Assembly: GCA_019359045.1 (NCBI GenBank)
Contig: JAHHIA010000001.1
Coordinates: 496,001 to 560,000 of the forward strand
Direction: 5' to 3'
Source: Scytolyngbya sp. HA4215-MV1
Lineage (GTDB): Bacteria > Cyanobacteriota > Cyanobacteriia > Leptolyngbyales > Leptolyngbyaceae
Length of the DNA stretch: 64,000 nt
Shown piece by piece: positions 44,549 through 53,549 of the stretch (the first letter of the stretch is position 1; every line of letters begins with the position of its first letter). The notes below the pieces were generated by a model. It was not told the DNA's origin and made no database searches. It saw only the letters and a list, made by a program, of their open reading frames with translations. A program made the translations under genes and the position numbers.

Positions 44549-45174
44549 GCCAGTCCTCAACAGTCCGCGTTTTAATTGTTGATGATCACTCGATCGTCCG
44601 ACAGGGACTCGCCGCCATGATTGAGAATGAGCCAGATATGACCGTGGTGGGACAAGCGGGCAACGGACAGGACGCGATCGACTGCTATCGACTGCTACAG
44701 CCCGATGTTACTTTAATGGACTTACGGATGCCGCAAATGGGAGGCGTAGATGCGACCATTGCCATCTGTGCTGAATTTGCCCATGCCCGCATCATTGTGC
44801 TAACCACTTACGATGGCGACGAAGATATTTATCGTGGATTACATGCTGGAGCTAAAGGCTATTTGCTCAAGGATGCTGAACCCGATGCACTCCTCAATGC
44901 TATCCATATTGTTCACAGCGGGCAACAATATATCCCCCTCGAAGTGGGTGCAAAGCTGGTGCAACGCATGAATAATCCGGTATTGAGCGATCGCGAGCGG
45001 GAAGTCATTCATCTCATGGTTGATGGCTTAAGCAATTATGATATTGGTGTGGCTTTGAATATTACTGAAAGTACGGTCAAATTCCACATCAACCGCATTT
45101 TGAGCAAATTGGGCGTGAGCGATCGCACTCAGGCGGTGGTTACAGCCTTGAAGCGAGGACTTGCTAAGCTGTGA
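44545..45174 (+). CDS. NarL/FixJ-type response regulator
   Basis: 209 residues. Receiver domain: acidic pair D13-D14, phospho-acceptor D59 (VTLMDLRMP), the switch Thr in VLTTYDG and Lys in LLKDAEP. The C-terminal LuxR-type HTH (LSDREREVIHLMVDGLSNYD, then TESTVKFHINRILSKLGV) binds DNA. It is overlapped by the giant kinase's stop, hence its partner. It is a probable transcription regulator of the same-strand genes that follow, but no operator sequence can be recognised by eye. Confidence 0.95.
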   Translation: MSQSSTVRVLIVDDHSIVRQGLAAMIENEPDMTVVGQAGNGQDAIDCYRLLQPDVTLMDLRMPQMGGVDATIAICAEFAHARIIVLTTYDGDEDIYRGLHAGAKGYLLKDAEPDALLNAIHIVHSGQQYIPLEVGAKLVQRMNNPVLSDREREVIHLMVDGLSNYDIGVALNITESTVKFHINRILSKLGVSDRTQAVVTALKRGLAKL

Positions 45175-45484
45175 CTGAACTTAAGTTTAGTTGCTGATTA
45201 GTCGCAAAGATAGGTGGTAACTATTATTTCGTCCCTTCAAACGCTCAACTCTGAGTTGGCGACAAAACAGTATTCGTTTTATAAGCTAAAGCCATACAAA
45301 TAACGGATCGAAGTTCCAACATTTTGGGAAAGGAGAAAGAGTAAAGGTAAGATAAATTGCTTGTTATCCCTTTTTCCCTCTTGAACAGGATGTATTGGAA
45401 GGTTCAATAATTTCAGGAGGAATCATAAATATAAGTCATGGCGGTCACTCTATGCCATGAGCAGCCCTTTTGTCAGAAAGTCCG
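45175..45484. other. spacer between the regulator and the DsbA-like gene
   Basis: About 310 bases without a gene of note. A 16-codon open frame (ATG 45439, ending by overlap ATGA at the dsbA start) could be a leader peptide, but its AGGAGG is too far upstream. The promoter of the 45.5 kb cluster probably lies here. Confidence 0.35.
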
Positions 45485-46045
45485 ATGAATCAAGACAGCT
45501 ATTCTAACCAACTCCTTATTCCACCTTCACAACGCGATCACTACCAGGGAATACTTAATGCCCCGGTGGTACTTGTGGAGTATGGGAACTACCAATGTCC
45601 TCAATGCGGAGAACTGCATCGATTACTTCAGGCAATTCAAGAGTATTTCGCTTCTGTTTTTCCTGGGGAGAATCGGATCTGTGTGGTGTTTCGTCATTTT
45701 ATCGAGAATACACGCTATCCGCACGCGCAAAAGGCAGCGGAAGTCGTAGAGTCCGCCGCTGCACAGGGGCAATTTTGGCAAATGCATGACCTGCTGTTTA
45801 CGCATCAACAAGCACTGGAAAACGGCTTCCTTGTAGAGTATGCCAATAGTCTAGGACTTGATATTTCTCAGTTTCTGCAAGATATATCGAAGCAAACTCA
45901 CATTGATCACATTAATCAAGACATCGAGAGCGGACATCAAAGTGGAGTAACAACTGCCCCGGCCCTGTTTATTAATGGAATTCGCTATACCGATGACTGG
46001 ACTATTGAAAAAATAATGGCAGCCATTGTTGCTGCAAGTAGTTAA
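45485..46045 (+). CDS. DsbA-family thiol oxidoreductase
   Basis: 186 residues from ATG 45485; a TTG at 45470 would add 5. The active site is CPQC (C38, C41) in VLVEYGNYQCPQCGELH, and the cis-Pro loop is TTAPALFING near the end, so it is a thioredoxin-fold protein with a helical insert (thioredoxin_4 class). No signal peptide is seen, so it may act in the cytosol, for instance against oxidised thiols. It is the first intact gene after the response regulator and is followed by a hydrolase tail fragment and Dps. Confidence 0.88.
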   Translation: MNQDSYSNQLLIPPSQRDHYQGILNAPVVLVEYGNYQCPQCGELHRLLQAIQEYFASVFPGENRICVVFRHFIENTRYPHAQKAAEVVESAAAQGQFWQMHDLLFTHQQALENGFLVEYANSLGLDISQFLQDISKQTHIDHINQDIESGHQSGVTTAPALFINGIRYTDDWTIEKIMAAIVAASS

Positions 46046-46087
46046 AGCTCTTGATATTTACTCCGAAGAAATCTCTGATTGTCAGGG

Positions 46088-46210
46088 GCGATTGCTCAAC
46101 GAATCGGTGCCAGGACAACCGAAGTCCCCTCTAGTCACGTGCCCTTTATCTCTCATCCCAAAGAAGTTGCCAAACTCATCGAAACGGCTGCAATTGCTGT
46201 TGTGAAGTAG
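46088..46210 (+). pseudogene. C-terminal tail of an alpha/beta hydrolase
   Basis: An open 41-codon stretch ends at TAG 46208-46210: AQRIGARTTEVPSSHVPFIS, then HPKEVAKLIETAAIAVVK. This is the last part of an alpha/beta hydrolase with its catalytic His (SSHVPFISHP). It resembles the end of the hydrolase at 50290 (ASHVVMISHADAVAKLIEHA). The rest of the gene is gone, which shows deletion between the DsbA-like and Dps genes. Confidence 0.7.
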
Positions 46211-46330
46211 CCCTCCTTTGATTGGCATGTTGTTTGATGACCGAGTGAAGAAGTCTCTTGACACGGATGAGAAGAACTGTAAGCAACAAGTTGAGTAACA
46301 ACAAATTGATCCAAAAAAGGAGATTTAATC

Positions 46331-46921
46331 GTGCCATCTCAAAGTACAAGCAAAATCACTGAAGTTAATCATAGTCAACCCTTACTACATCAGCATGGCT
46401 ATGAAATTCAACAGTTCGGTACTCTCCGTGACTTACCGATCGCTCTCAATTCCAATACCCGTAGCGAAAGTTGTGCTTTAGTCAATCAAATTTTGGCAGA
46501 TACCGTTATTCTTTTTCACCTTTACAAGAAGCATCATTGGTTGATGCGCGGTCACACGTTTTATCAACTGCATCTGTTGCTCGACAAACACGCCAGTGAG
46601 CAAATTGAGTTGATTGATGCTCTGGGTGAACGAGTCCAAACCCTGGGAGGAGTGGCTATCGCTGACCCGCGCCATGTGGCAGAGGTCACTAAGATTCAGC
46701 GTCCTCCCAACGGTGCGGAAGAAGTCCCCGTGATGCTGTCAAGATTACTGGAGGCACATGAGTTGATTATTGGGGAACTGAGAATAGCGATCGATAAAAC
46801 AGCAGCGAATCAAGATAGCGGCACAAATGATTTATTAGTCAGCCAAGCGTTGCGAACCCATGAAACACAAGTTTGGTTTCTAGCAGAACATTTGGTTGAT
46901 ACCCCGCTGGTACACAGCTAG
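46331..46921 (+). CDS. second Dps-family ferritin-like protein
   Basis: 196 residues from GTG 46331 with GGAG 10 bases upstream. Ferritin-like helices carry LVNQILADTVILFHLYKKHH and WLMRGHTFYQLHLLLDKHAS, with the His and acidic residues of the Dps inter-subunit ferroxidase site. Its N-terminus (about 40 residues, neutral) differs from the Lys-rich tail of the first Dps, so it probably binds DNA less. It would detoxify Fe2+ and peroxide. It lies between the DsbA-like and cupin genes in the stress cluster. Confidence 0.88.
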   Translation: MPSQSTSKITEVNHSQPLLHQHGYEIQQFGTLRDLPIALNSNTRSESCALVNQILADTVILFHLYKKHHWLMRGHTFYQLHLLLDKHASEQIELIDALGERVQTLGGVAIADPRHVAEVTKIQRPPNGAEEVPVMLSRLLEAHELIIGELRIAIDKTAANQDSGTNDLLVSQALRTHETQVWFLAEHLVDTPLVHS

Positions 46922-46961
46922 TTTCAATCATTCAAAATCTCTTATCAACAGAAGCCATCTT

Positions 46962-47420
46962 ATGACACAACCTCTTTGGCTTTTTGGCACCTGTCTTACC
47001 ATCCTTGCCGATCACACGACAACCGGAGGTCAGTATGATCTCATTGAGGGCTACTTTCCTCCTGGGACGCAAACCCCCCTCCATCGCCACCCGCGTTATT
47101 CAGAACAACTTTATGTGCTGGAAGGGGAGTTCACGGTCTGGGCAGGTAAGGACAAAGTTGTATTAGCTGCGGGTGAAAACTTTCTGATTGCTCCTGGTAT
47201 TCCTCACGTCGTTGGCGTATTTGATAAACCAGCGCGTGGATTAGTCGTTGCTGCACCCAGCAGTTTTGCTCGGTTGATTGCAGCAGTCGGAACGCTGAAT
47301 GAGCAAGAAGCATCTGATATGGCATTATTTGAACGCATTTCTGCCGAGATCGGTGACGAACTTCTGGGTCCCCCTGGTATGCTGCCCAACAGTGAAGGAA
47401 ATTTTCATGACTCACTATGA
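46962..47420 (+). CDS. cupin-domain protein
   Basis: 152 residues from ATG 46962. A single cupin barrel with metal-binding motif 1 TPLHRHPRYSEQLYVLEGEF and motif 2 GENFLIAPGIPHVVGVF. The three His and one Glu that hold the metal are visible. Reaction unknown; related proteins include quercetin-dioxygenase-like and small sensor cupins. Its last 14 bases overlap the start of the GMC oxidoreductase (ATG 47407), implying coupled expression and perhaps a common substrate. Confidence 0.85.
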   Translation: MTQPLWLFGTCLTILADHTTTGGQYDLIEGYFPPGTQTPLHRHPRYSEQLYVLEGEFTVWAGKDKVVLAAGENFLIAPGIPHVVGVFDKPARGLVVAAPSSFARLIAAVGTLNEQEASDMALFERISAEIGDELLGPPGMLPNSEGNFHDSL

Positions 47421-48984
47421 CTATATTGTGATTGGTGCAGGTTCGGCAGGCTGCGTCGTTGCCAACCGCCTAACCGAAGACAGCGATACAACAGTGCTAC
47501 TCCTGGAAGCGGGCAATCCAGATACAAAGCCGGAAATTCAAATCCCATCAGAATGCCTCAGCCTAATGGGTTCTGAGATCGATTGGGCATATTTCTCTGA
47601 ACCAGAACCCTATCTCAACGATCGCAAAATGTTTTGTTCTCGTGGCAAAGTCTTGGGAGGCAGCAGTTCGATTAATTTCATGATGTATATTCGGGGTAAT
47701 GCTCATGATTATGACCACTGGCAAGCCTTAGGCAATCCCGGTTGGAGTTACCAGGATGCCTTACCCTACTTCAAGAAATCAGAGCACCAGCAACGAGGAG
47801 CCTCTGACTATCACGGGGTCAATGGAGAGTTGAGCGTCACCGATATCAAGCTTGCTGCTGGGATATCTCAACGCTTTATCGATGCTTGTGTGACAATCGG
47901 ATACGATTACAATCCTGATTTCAATGGTACACAGCAGGAAGGAGCAGGATTCTATCAGGTGACAGTTAAGGATGGGAAACGGCACAGTGCTGCTGCTGCT
48001 TTCCTCCTGCCCATTCTCCAGCGTCCCAATTTGACTGTAACTACAGGAGCGCTGGTAACTCGATTGTTATTTGAAGGCACCCGCGCTGTGGGGGTGGAAT
48101 ATTTGCACGAGGGTATACTGCACCAAGTCAGAGTTAACCAGGAAGTAATTTTGAGTGCAGGCGCGTTTGATTCACCCAAGTTACTGATGCTCTCCGGCAT
48201 TGGTGATGCAGAGCAATTGAACGCGATGGGGATTTCTGTTGTAGCGGATTTACCGGGGGTTGGTCAAAACCTCCAAGATCACATTCTCGTTTGTGTTGTT
48301 CAAGAATCTATTCAAGATGTACACCCTGCCATCACCAGTAATGGGATTGAAGCCGGATTGTTTTTGCACAGCGAGGGAAATCTGGAGACGGCACCCGATC
48401 TACAGTGCTTCTTCGGTCCCATCCAATTCTTATCGCCTGGTTATACTCCTGCTACTTCAGGATTCACAGGCGCAGTCTCTTTAACTCGTCTGCAAAACAT
48501 TGGGAGTGTGAGTTTGCGATCGCCTGACCCGAAAGACACACCGATGCTTCAAATGAACTATCTACAAAGTGAAGCTGATGTGCAGAAGCTCATTGCTGGA
48601 ATTAGATTGATACGCCAGTTATTTCAGACCAGTGCTTTTGATCAGTTTCGTGGTAGAGAAATTGCTCCGGGTGCTGAGGTTCAGAGTGATGCAGCCCTCG
48701 AAGCTTATATCCGGGATGCTTGCAGCACGGTGTGGCATCCGATCGGCACCTGCAAAATGGGTACTGACCCAATGGCAGTGGTAGACCCTGAACTACGGGT
48801 CCATGGAATTGAAGGGTTACGGGTTGTGGATGCCTCCATCATGCCCACTATTACGACCGGAAATACGAACGCACCGACCATCATGATTGGCGAGAAGGCA
48901 GCTGATTTAATTAAAGCAGGTCGCACAGCACGAACGGTTCTCAGCAAATCTAACGTTCAAAATCCGGCGTATTCATCTATTTAG
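47407..48984 (+). CDS. GMC-family FAD oxidoreductase
   Basis: 525 residues. FAD-binding DYIVIGAGSAGCVVANRLTE, GMC signature 1 GKVLGGSSSINFMMYIRG and signature 2 GAFDSPKLLMLSGIG are present. The catalytic His-Asn pair lies in STVWHPIGTCKMG and TGNTNAPTIMIGEKAAD. It matches choline dehydrogenase/alcohol oxidase-type proteins, but the acceptor and substrate cannot be told; a betaine role is not supported because no betaine aldehyde dehydrogenase is nearby. Start ATG 47407 overlaps the cupin gene. Confidence 0.92.
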   Translation: MTHYDYIVIGAGSAGCVVANRLTEDSDTTVLLLEAGNPDTKPEIQIPSECLSLMGSEIDWAYFSEPEPYLNDRKMFCSRGKVLGGSSSINFMMYIRGNAHDYDHWQALGNPGWSYQDALPYFKKSEHQQRGASDYHGVNGELSVTDIKLAAGISQRFIDACVTIGYDYNPDFNGTQQEGAGFYQVTVKDGKRHSAAAAFLLPILQRPNLTVTTGALVTRLLFEGTRAVGVEYLHEGILHQVRVNQEVILSAGAFDSPKLLMLSGIGDAEQLNAMGISVVADLPGVGQNLQDHILVCVVQESIQDVHPAITSNGIEAGLFLHSEGNLETAPDLQCFFGPIQFLSPGYTPATSGFTGAVSLTRLQNIGSVSLRSPDPKDTPMLQMNYLQSEADVQKLIAGIRLIRQLFQTSAFDQFRGREIAPGAEVQSDAALEAYIRDACSTVWHPIGTCKMGTDPMAVVDPELRVHGIEGLRVVDASIMPTITTGNTNAPTIMIGEKAADLIKAGRTARTVLSKSNVQNPAYSSI

Positions 48985-49089
48985 AAACGGGCGATCGTCT
49001 TTGATCAATCTCAGATTATCGTACCTGTTGAGCGTTTATCGGTCGATGTGAGGCAAACAGAACACTCGACCTCTGTAAAGGAATACACA

Positions 49090-50001
49090 ATGGCACTGAT
49101 TACAACACCATTCGGACGACATTCCACCGCTGCCGAGGTCGTAGAAGGAATTGATCTTTCCGGCAAGTGGGCGATTGTTACGGGAGCCGCATCGGGCATC
49201 GGCGTAGAAACGGCGCGGGCACTGGCTCAAACTGGAGCGATCGTCACACTAGCTGTGCGTAATACCGATGCTGGAGCGCAAGTCGCGGCTGACATTATGG
49301 CGACTACTGGGAAGCGGAATATTCATGTTGCTCCGCTTGATTTAAGCGATCGTAACTCAATTGCCAAGTTCATTGCTGCCTGGCGTGAGCCGCTGCACAT
49401 CCTCGTCAATAATGCAGGGGTAATGGCACTGCCCGAACAGCGCACGCCCGAAGATTGGGAGATGCAATTTGCTACTAATTATCTCGGACACTTTGCCCTA
49501 GCGCTCGGACTACACGATGCTCTCGCCGCAGAGGGTGCCGCCCGTATCGTGTCAGTTAGTTCTAGTGGACACCTGATGTCGCCCATTGTGTTCGATGATA
49601 TTCACTTCATGTTCCGTCCTTATGATCCGTGGCTGGCGTATGGACAGTCCAAGACCGCAAGCATCCTCTTTGCTGTGGGTGCTACTGCGCGCTGGTTCAA
49701 GGATGGCATTACCGCTAATGCCCTGATGCCTGGGGCGATCGCAACCAACCTCCAGCGTCATACGGGCGGTCTTAGAACCCCACCTGAGCGGCAGAAGACC
49801 ATAGCGCAGGGTGCGGCAACTTCCGTTCTGTTAGCAACCTCTCCGTTACTAAAGGGCATTGGCGGACGCTATTTCGAGGACTGCAATGAAGCCACTCTCG
49901 TCACCAATGGGAACGGCTATCTAAGCGGAGTTGCCCCCTATGCCCTGAATCCAGACAATGCCGATCGGCTCTGGGATGAATCGTTACGCCTGCTCGCTTG
50001 A
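49090..50001 (+). CDS. short-chain dehydrogenase/reductase
   Basis: 303 residues from ATG 49090. The cofactor site is VTGAASGIG (near residue 33), NNAG occurs in LVNNAGVMALPE, and the catalytic Tyr-Lys pair is in AYGQSKTAS. It is a classical SDR with a C-terminal extension, like WW-domain oxidoreductase or retinol-dehydrogenase-type enzymes. It probably reduces carbonyls with NADPH. It follows the GMC gene at 105 bases on the same strand. Confidence 0.9.
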   Translation: MALITTPFGRHSTAAEVVEGIDLSGKWAIVTGAASGIGVETARALAQTGAIVTLAVRNTDAGAQVAADIMATTGKRNIHVAPLDLSDRNSIAKFIAAWREPLHILVNNAGVMALPEQRTPEDWEMQFATNYLGHFALALGLHDALAAEGAARIVSVSSSGHLMSPIVFDDIHFMFRPYDPWLAYGQSKTASILFAVGATARWFKDGITANALMPGAIATNLQRHTGGLRTPPERQKTIAQGAATSVLLATSPLLKGIGGRYFEDCNEATLVTNGNGYLSGVAPYALNPDNADRLWDESLRLLA

Positions 50002-50120
50002 CCTGCCAGTAACAATGAGCTTTACGCCGTTGATGAACGAATTGCTGGTCGTAAGCATGCCAACCTTTCATCCATCATGCCCACGATCACCACGGAAAAA
50101 AGGACAACGCAGCGGCTCAG

Positions 50121-50243
50121 GTGTTCACCTACCCTGGTTGCCGTCACGCCTTTGCACGACACCGGGGCACGCATTACGACAAAGATGCTGCCGCCTTAGC
50201 TAATAGGCGGACTGCCGACTTTTTCAAGTTACACCTCACCTAA
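50121..50243 (+). pseudogene. C-terminal tail of a dienelactone hydrolase-like gene
   Basis: 41 codons to a TAA at 50241-50243: VFTYPGCRHAFARHRGTHYD, then ADFFKLHLT. It has the His-containing CRHAFARH motif of the dienelactone hydrolase family. The upstream part is degraded (50002-50120 shows no consistent frame). It is a second hydrolase remnant in the cluster, after the 46088 one. Confidence 0.65.
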
Positions 50244-50289
50244 AGAGTCCGTTCCCAACAACGTTAACGAACACACAGGAGATCACCCC

Positions 50290-51111
50290 ATGAACAAGCT
50301 CATCCGCAGAAATAGTATCTATCTGCTTTTGATCGCCGCACTTTCCCTCGGAGTCATCCTGATTACTTCCCTCGGAGTCATCATGAACCCTGTCAGCGCG
50401 CAAAGCAACAAGCCTACCGTCGTTCTCGTCCACGGCGCGTTCGCCGAGTCTGACAGTTGGAACGGCGTATTAACCAAGCTGATTGCAAAAGGATACCCGA
50501 CAGTTGCCGCCGCCAATCCTCTGCGCGGAGTCAAGAGTGACGCGAGCTATGTTGCCAGTATCCTTAAGAGCATTGAGGGACCCATTGTCCTGGTCGGGCA
50601 CTCCTACGGCGGTTCGGTGATCACGAATGCCGTCAATGGCAACCAGAACGTGAAGGCACTGGTCTACGTTGCTGGCTTTGCTCCTGATACGGGTGAATCT
50701 GCTGCCGCGCTCTCAACTCGTTACCCAGGCAGCACGCTTGGACCCACACTCGCGACTCCAGTCGCTCTACCCGACGGCGGCAAGGATCTCTACATCCAGC
50801 AGTCCAAGTTCCACGCCCAATTTGCTGCGGATGTGCCCATCGCAGACGCAAAGCTGATGGCTAGCACCCAGCGGCCCGTAACGGACGCTGCGCTGAACGA
50901 GGCTTCCGGTGCGCCTGCCTGGAAATCGACCCCATCCTGGTTCATTTATGGTGAGCATGACTTGAACATTCCAGCAGCGGTACACGCATTTATGGCAAAG
51001 CGCGCCAACTCTAAGAAGACGATCGCCGTACAGGGCGCATCCCATGTGGTGATGATTTCCCATGCGGATGCCGTTGCCAAACTCATCGAACACGCTGCGA
51101 CCACGAAATAG
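50290..51111 (+). CDS. exported alpha/beta hydrolase
   Basis: 273 residues. N-terminal signal: basic MNKLIRR then a hydrophobic run and a cleavage-like NPVSAQS. Hydrolase features are VLVHGAFAESDSWNG (oxyanion), the elbow LVGHSYGGSVITNA (Ser), an Asp in YGEHDLNIP and a His in GASHVVMISH. It matches the small esterase-like hydrolases of soil bacteria. A 15-base direct repeat (TCCCTCGGAGTCATC twice, 24 bases apart) lies within the signal coding region. The C-rich third positions (for example GTCCACGGCGCGTTCGCC) differ from the neighbours, which suggests transfer. Substrate unknown. Confidence 0.85.
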   Translation: MNKLIRRNSIYLLLIAALSLGVILITSLGVIMNPVSAQSNKPTVVLVHGAFAESDSWNGVLTKLIAKGYPTVAAANPLRGVKSDASYVASILKSIEGPIVLVGHSYGGSVITNAVNGNQNVKALVYVAGFAPDTGESAAALSTRYPGSTLGPTLATPVALPDGGKDLYIQQSKFHAQFAADVPIADAKLMASTQRPVTDAALNEASGAPAWKSTPSWFIYGEHDLNIPAAVHAFMAKRANSKKTIAVQGASHVVMISHADAVAKLIEHAATTK

Positions 51112-51126
51112 AGAGGCATTAACATC

Positions 51127-51876
51127 ATGAGTAAACTAGATCGAAAAATCGCGCTTGTCACAGGTGGCACTAGCGGCATTGGTCTTGCCACTGCCAAACG
51201 CTTTGTCGCTGAAGGTGCCCACGTCTTCATCACGGGTCGTCGTCAATCTGAACTGGATGCCGCTGTGGACGAGATCGGTAAAAATGTCACAGGTGTACAG
51301 AGTGATGTCTCCAATCTGACGGATCTCGATCGACTGTTCGCCACGATTGAACAAGAGCAAGGACATCTTGATGTAGTCTTTGCCAATGCTGGTGTCGGTG
51401 AAATCGTCCCACTTGGATCAATCACTGAAGAACACTTTGACAAGCTATTCAATATCAATGTCAAAGGTCTACTGTTCACCGTTCAGAAGGCATTGCCTCT
51501 GTTGCCAGAGGGATCTTCCATCATTCTGAACGCTTCGATCGTGTCGATCAAAGGCACCCCAGCCTTTAGCGTGTATAGTGCCACTAAAGCCGCCGTGCGA
51601 TCGTTTGCCCGTAATTGGATACTCGACCTCAAAGATCGCCACATTCGCGTCAATGCTATCAGTCCTGGTGTGGTTCCGACCCCTGGTTACGATCACCTGG
51701 GACTAAGTGATGAGCAATTACAGGAATTTGTGGACAGTCAAGCCGTCACCATCCCATTGGGACGAGTTGGTACGCCCGATGAAATTGCCAAAGCTGTTGT
51801 CTTTCTCGCGTCAGACGACAGCAGTTTTGTCAACGGCATTGAGTTGTTTGTTGATGGCGGTATGGCACAGATTTGA
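51127..51876 (+). CDS. short-chain dehydrogenase/reductase
   Basis: 249 residues, length typical of a classical SDR. Cofactor site [13 protein letters not shown] in [11 protein letters not shown], Ser-Tyr-Lys in the [20 protein letters not shown] stretch, and a C-terminal [10 protein letters not shown]. It is like glucose-dehydrogenase-type or 3-oxoacyl reductase-like SDRs. It follows the exported hydrolase by 15 bases and its stop lies 24 bases before the MOSC start, so the three are probably one transcript. Confidence 0.92.
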   Translation: MSKLDRKIALVTGGTSGIGLATAKRFVAEGAHVFITGRRQSELDAAVDEIGKNVTGVQSDVSNLTDLDRLFATIEQEQGHLDVVFANAGVGEIVPLGSITEEHFDKLFNINVKGLLFTVQKALPLLPEGSSIILNASIVSIKGTPAFSVYSATKAAVRSFARNWILDLKDRHIRVNAISPGVVPTPGYDHLGLSDEQLQEFVDSQAVTIPLGRVGTPDEIAKAVVFLASDDSSFVNGIELFVDGGMAQI

Positions 51877-51899
51877 AGTCTAAAACTTTGGAGTTAACG

Positions 51900-52538
51900 A
51901 TGAAACTCGTTTCTGTCAATGTTGGATTGCCCCGCGAAGTGACCTGGAAAGGCAAAACTGTTAGCACTGGCATTTTCAAAGAGCCAGTCAACAGGAGAGT
52001 AATGGTGCGATCTCTCAATTTGGATGGCGATGGACAAGCGGATCTCACCGTTCATGGCGGGTTGGAGAAAGCAGTCTATGTCTATCCGTTTGAGCATTAC
52101 GATTACTGGCGAAGTGAATTGCCTGAGACAGAGTTAACACCAGGGATCTTTGGTGAAAATTTCACAGTCACTGGATTTAAAGAAGAGAAAATCAACATTG
52201 GCGATCGCTTTCAAATCGGCAGTGTGCAATTGATGGTGACCCAACCGCGAATGCCCTGCTACAAACTGGGAATTCGGTTTGGGCGACCGGATATGGTAAA
52301 ACGCTTTCTCGCCAGTCGTCGCACTGGCTTTTACTTCTCTGTTTTGCAAGAAGGCGAAGTGGTCGCTGGAGACACTCTAGAGTTGGTGAGCCGAGATAGC
52401 AACAACATCACGGTTGCTGATATCACTCAACTGTATACCCGCGAGCAGACCGATCCAGAGTTACTGCATCGTGCCGCTCAACTGGAAGGGTTGCCCGCAA
52501 GCTGGCGGGACTATTTTCAGGAGCAGATCCGTCGTTAG
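51900..52538 (+). CDS. MOSC-domain protein (YiiM-like)
   Basis: 212 residues from ATG 51900. MOSC features: RSLNLDGDGQADLTVHGGLE, then KAVYVYPFEHYDYW and GIFGENFTVTGFKEEKINIG. The conserved Cys is in QPRMPCYKLGIRFG. A C-terminal three-helix part (YTREQTDPELLHRAAQLEGL) is as in YiiM. Such proteins take sulfur from or bind molybdenum cofactor, and YiiM reduces N-hydroxylated bases (6-hydroxylaminopurine), so a detoxifying role would fit the cluster. Confidence 0.88.
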   Translation: MKLVSVNVGLPREVTWKGKTVSTGIFKEPVNRRVMVRSLNLDGDGQADLTVHGGLEKAVYVYPFEHYDYWRSELPETELTPGIFGENFTVTGFKEEKINIGDRFQIGSVQLMVTQPRMPCYKLGIRFGRPDMVKRFLASRRTGFYFSVLQEGEVVAGDTLELVSRDSNNITVADITQLYTREQTDPELLHRAAQLEGLPASWRDYFQEQIRR

Positions 52539-52608
52539 GATGTGAGATAGATCAACCTGTCGTAAAACACCATCATGCCACTTTTATACACTGACAAGGA
52601 GTAATCCT

Positions 52609-53481
52609 ATGACTACGTATCGCACCGTTTCGATCGATGGTTTAGATATTTTTTACCGTGAAGCGGGTTCCCGTGATAATCCGACGCTTCTGCTATTGCA
52701 CGGCTTCCCAACGTCATCGCATATGTTCCGCAACTTGATATCTGCGCTTGCTGACAAGTTCCATCTGGTTGCGCCTGACTATCCTGGTTACGGCAACAGT
52801 TCGATGCCCACGGTAAATGAATTTGATTACACGTTTGATCACTTAGCTGAAATTGTGGAGAAATTCATTACCGCGATCGACCTCAAGAAGTACAGCCTCT
52901 ATGTGATGGATTATGGTGCACCGATTGGCTATCGCATTGCCGCCAAATACCCAGAGCGAGTACAAACTCTGATTGTACAAAATGGCAATGCTTACGAGGA
53001 AGGTCTGCGCGAATTTTGGGAGCCAATCAAGGCATACTGGCAAGACAAATCGCCTGAAAATGCTGAGAAACTCCAATACCTCTTCACACTCGAAGCCACG
53101 AAGTGGCAATATACCAACGGCGTTCGCAATCTGGAAGCGATTAGTCCCGATACCTGGACGATCGATCAGCACTTCCTAGATCGCCCCGGAAATGCTGAAA
53201 TTCAACTGGCACTGTTCTATAGCTATGGCACCAATCCACCGCTCTATCCCCAATGGCAGGAATATTTCCGCCAGTATCAACCGCCCATGCTGATTGTATG
53301 GGGCAAGAACGACTACATCTTTCCTGCTGAGGGTGCCTATCCTTACCAGCGCGACCTGAAAGACGTTGAGTTCCATTTACTCGATACGGGACATTTTGCC
53401 CTCGAAGAAAAGGGGGAGGCGATCGCCAATCATATCCGACAGTTTATGACCACTCGCATTGCAGAACGCATAAAGGTGTAG
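52609..53481 (+). CDS. alpha/beta hydrolase with Asp nucleophile (dehalogenase-like)
   Basis: 290 residues. [14 protein letters not shown] (oxyanion), nucleophile D101 in [12 protein letters not shown], an Asp in [12 protein letters not shown] and a His in [11 protein letters not shown]. An aspartate instead of a serine at the elbow is the mark of haloalkane dehalogenases, fluoroacetate dehalogenases and epoxide hydrolases. There is no signal peptide, so it acts in the cytosol. The substrate is not known; a reactive halide or epoxide is inferred from the nucleophile. It follows the MOSC gene by 70 bases. Confidence 0.88.
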   Translation: MTTYRTVSIDGLDIFYREAGSRDNPTLLLLHGFPTSSHMFRNLISALADKFHLVAPDYPGYGNSSMPTVNEFDYTFDHLAEIVEKFITAIDLKKYSLYVMDYGAPIGYRIAAKYPERVQTLIVQNGNAYEEGLREFWEPIKAYWQDKSPENAEKLQYLFTLEATKWQYTNGVRNLEAISPDTWTIDQHFLDRPGNAEIQLALFYSYGTNPPLYPQWQEYFRQYQPPMLIVWGKNDYIFPAEGAYPYQRDLKDVEFHLLDTGHFALEEKGEAIANHIRQFMTTRIAERIKV

Positions 53482-53549
53482 AAGCAATAGGGCAAACTCT
53501 ACCTAAGTCCATCAATCACGGGAATTAGAAGATGGAGCGATTATTAAAG

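Noticed and set aside
45439-45489. 16-codon frame before the DsbA-like gene, as a leader peptide
   Set aside because: AGGAGG is about 19 bases away from the ATG and no codon run or attenuator hairpin is seen.
47407-48984. Choline dehydrogenase of a betaine pathway
   Set aside because: No betaine aldehyde dehydrogenase or choline uptake gene nearby; GMC members are too diverse for this call.
50002-50120. Start of an intact dienelactone hydrolase
   Set aside because: Only the last 41 codons keep a consistent frame, so it was called as a remnant only.
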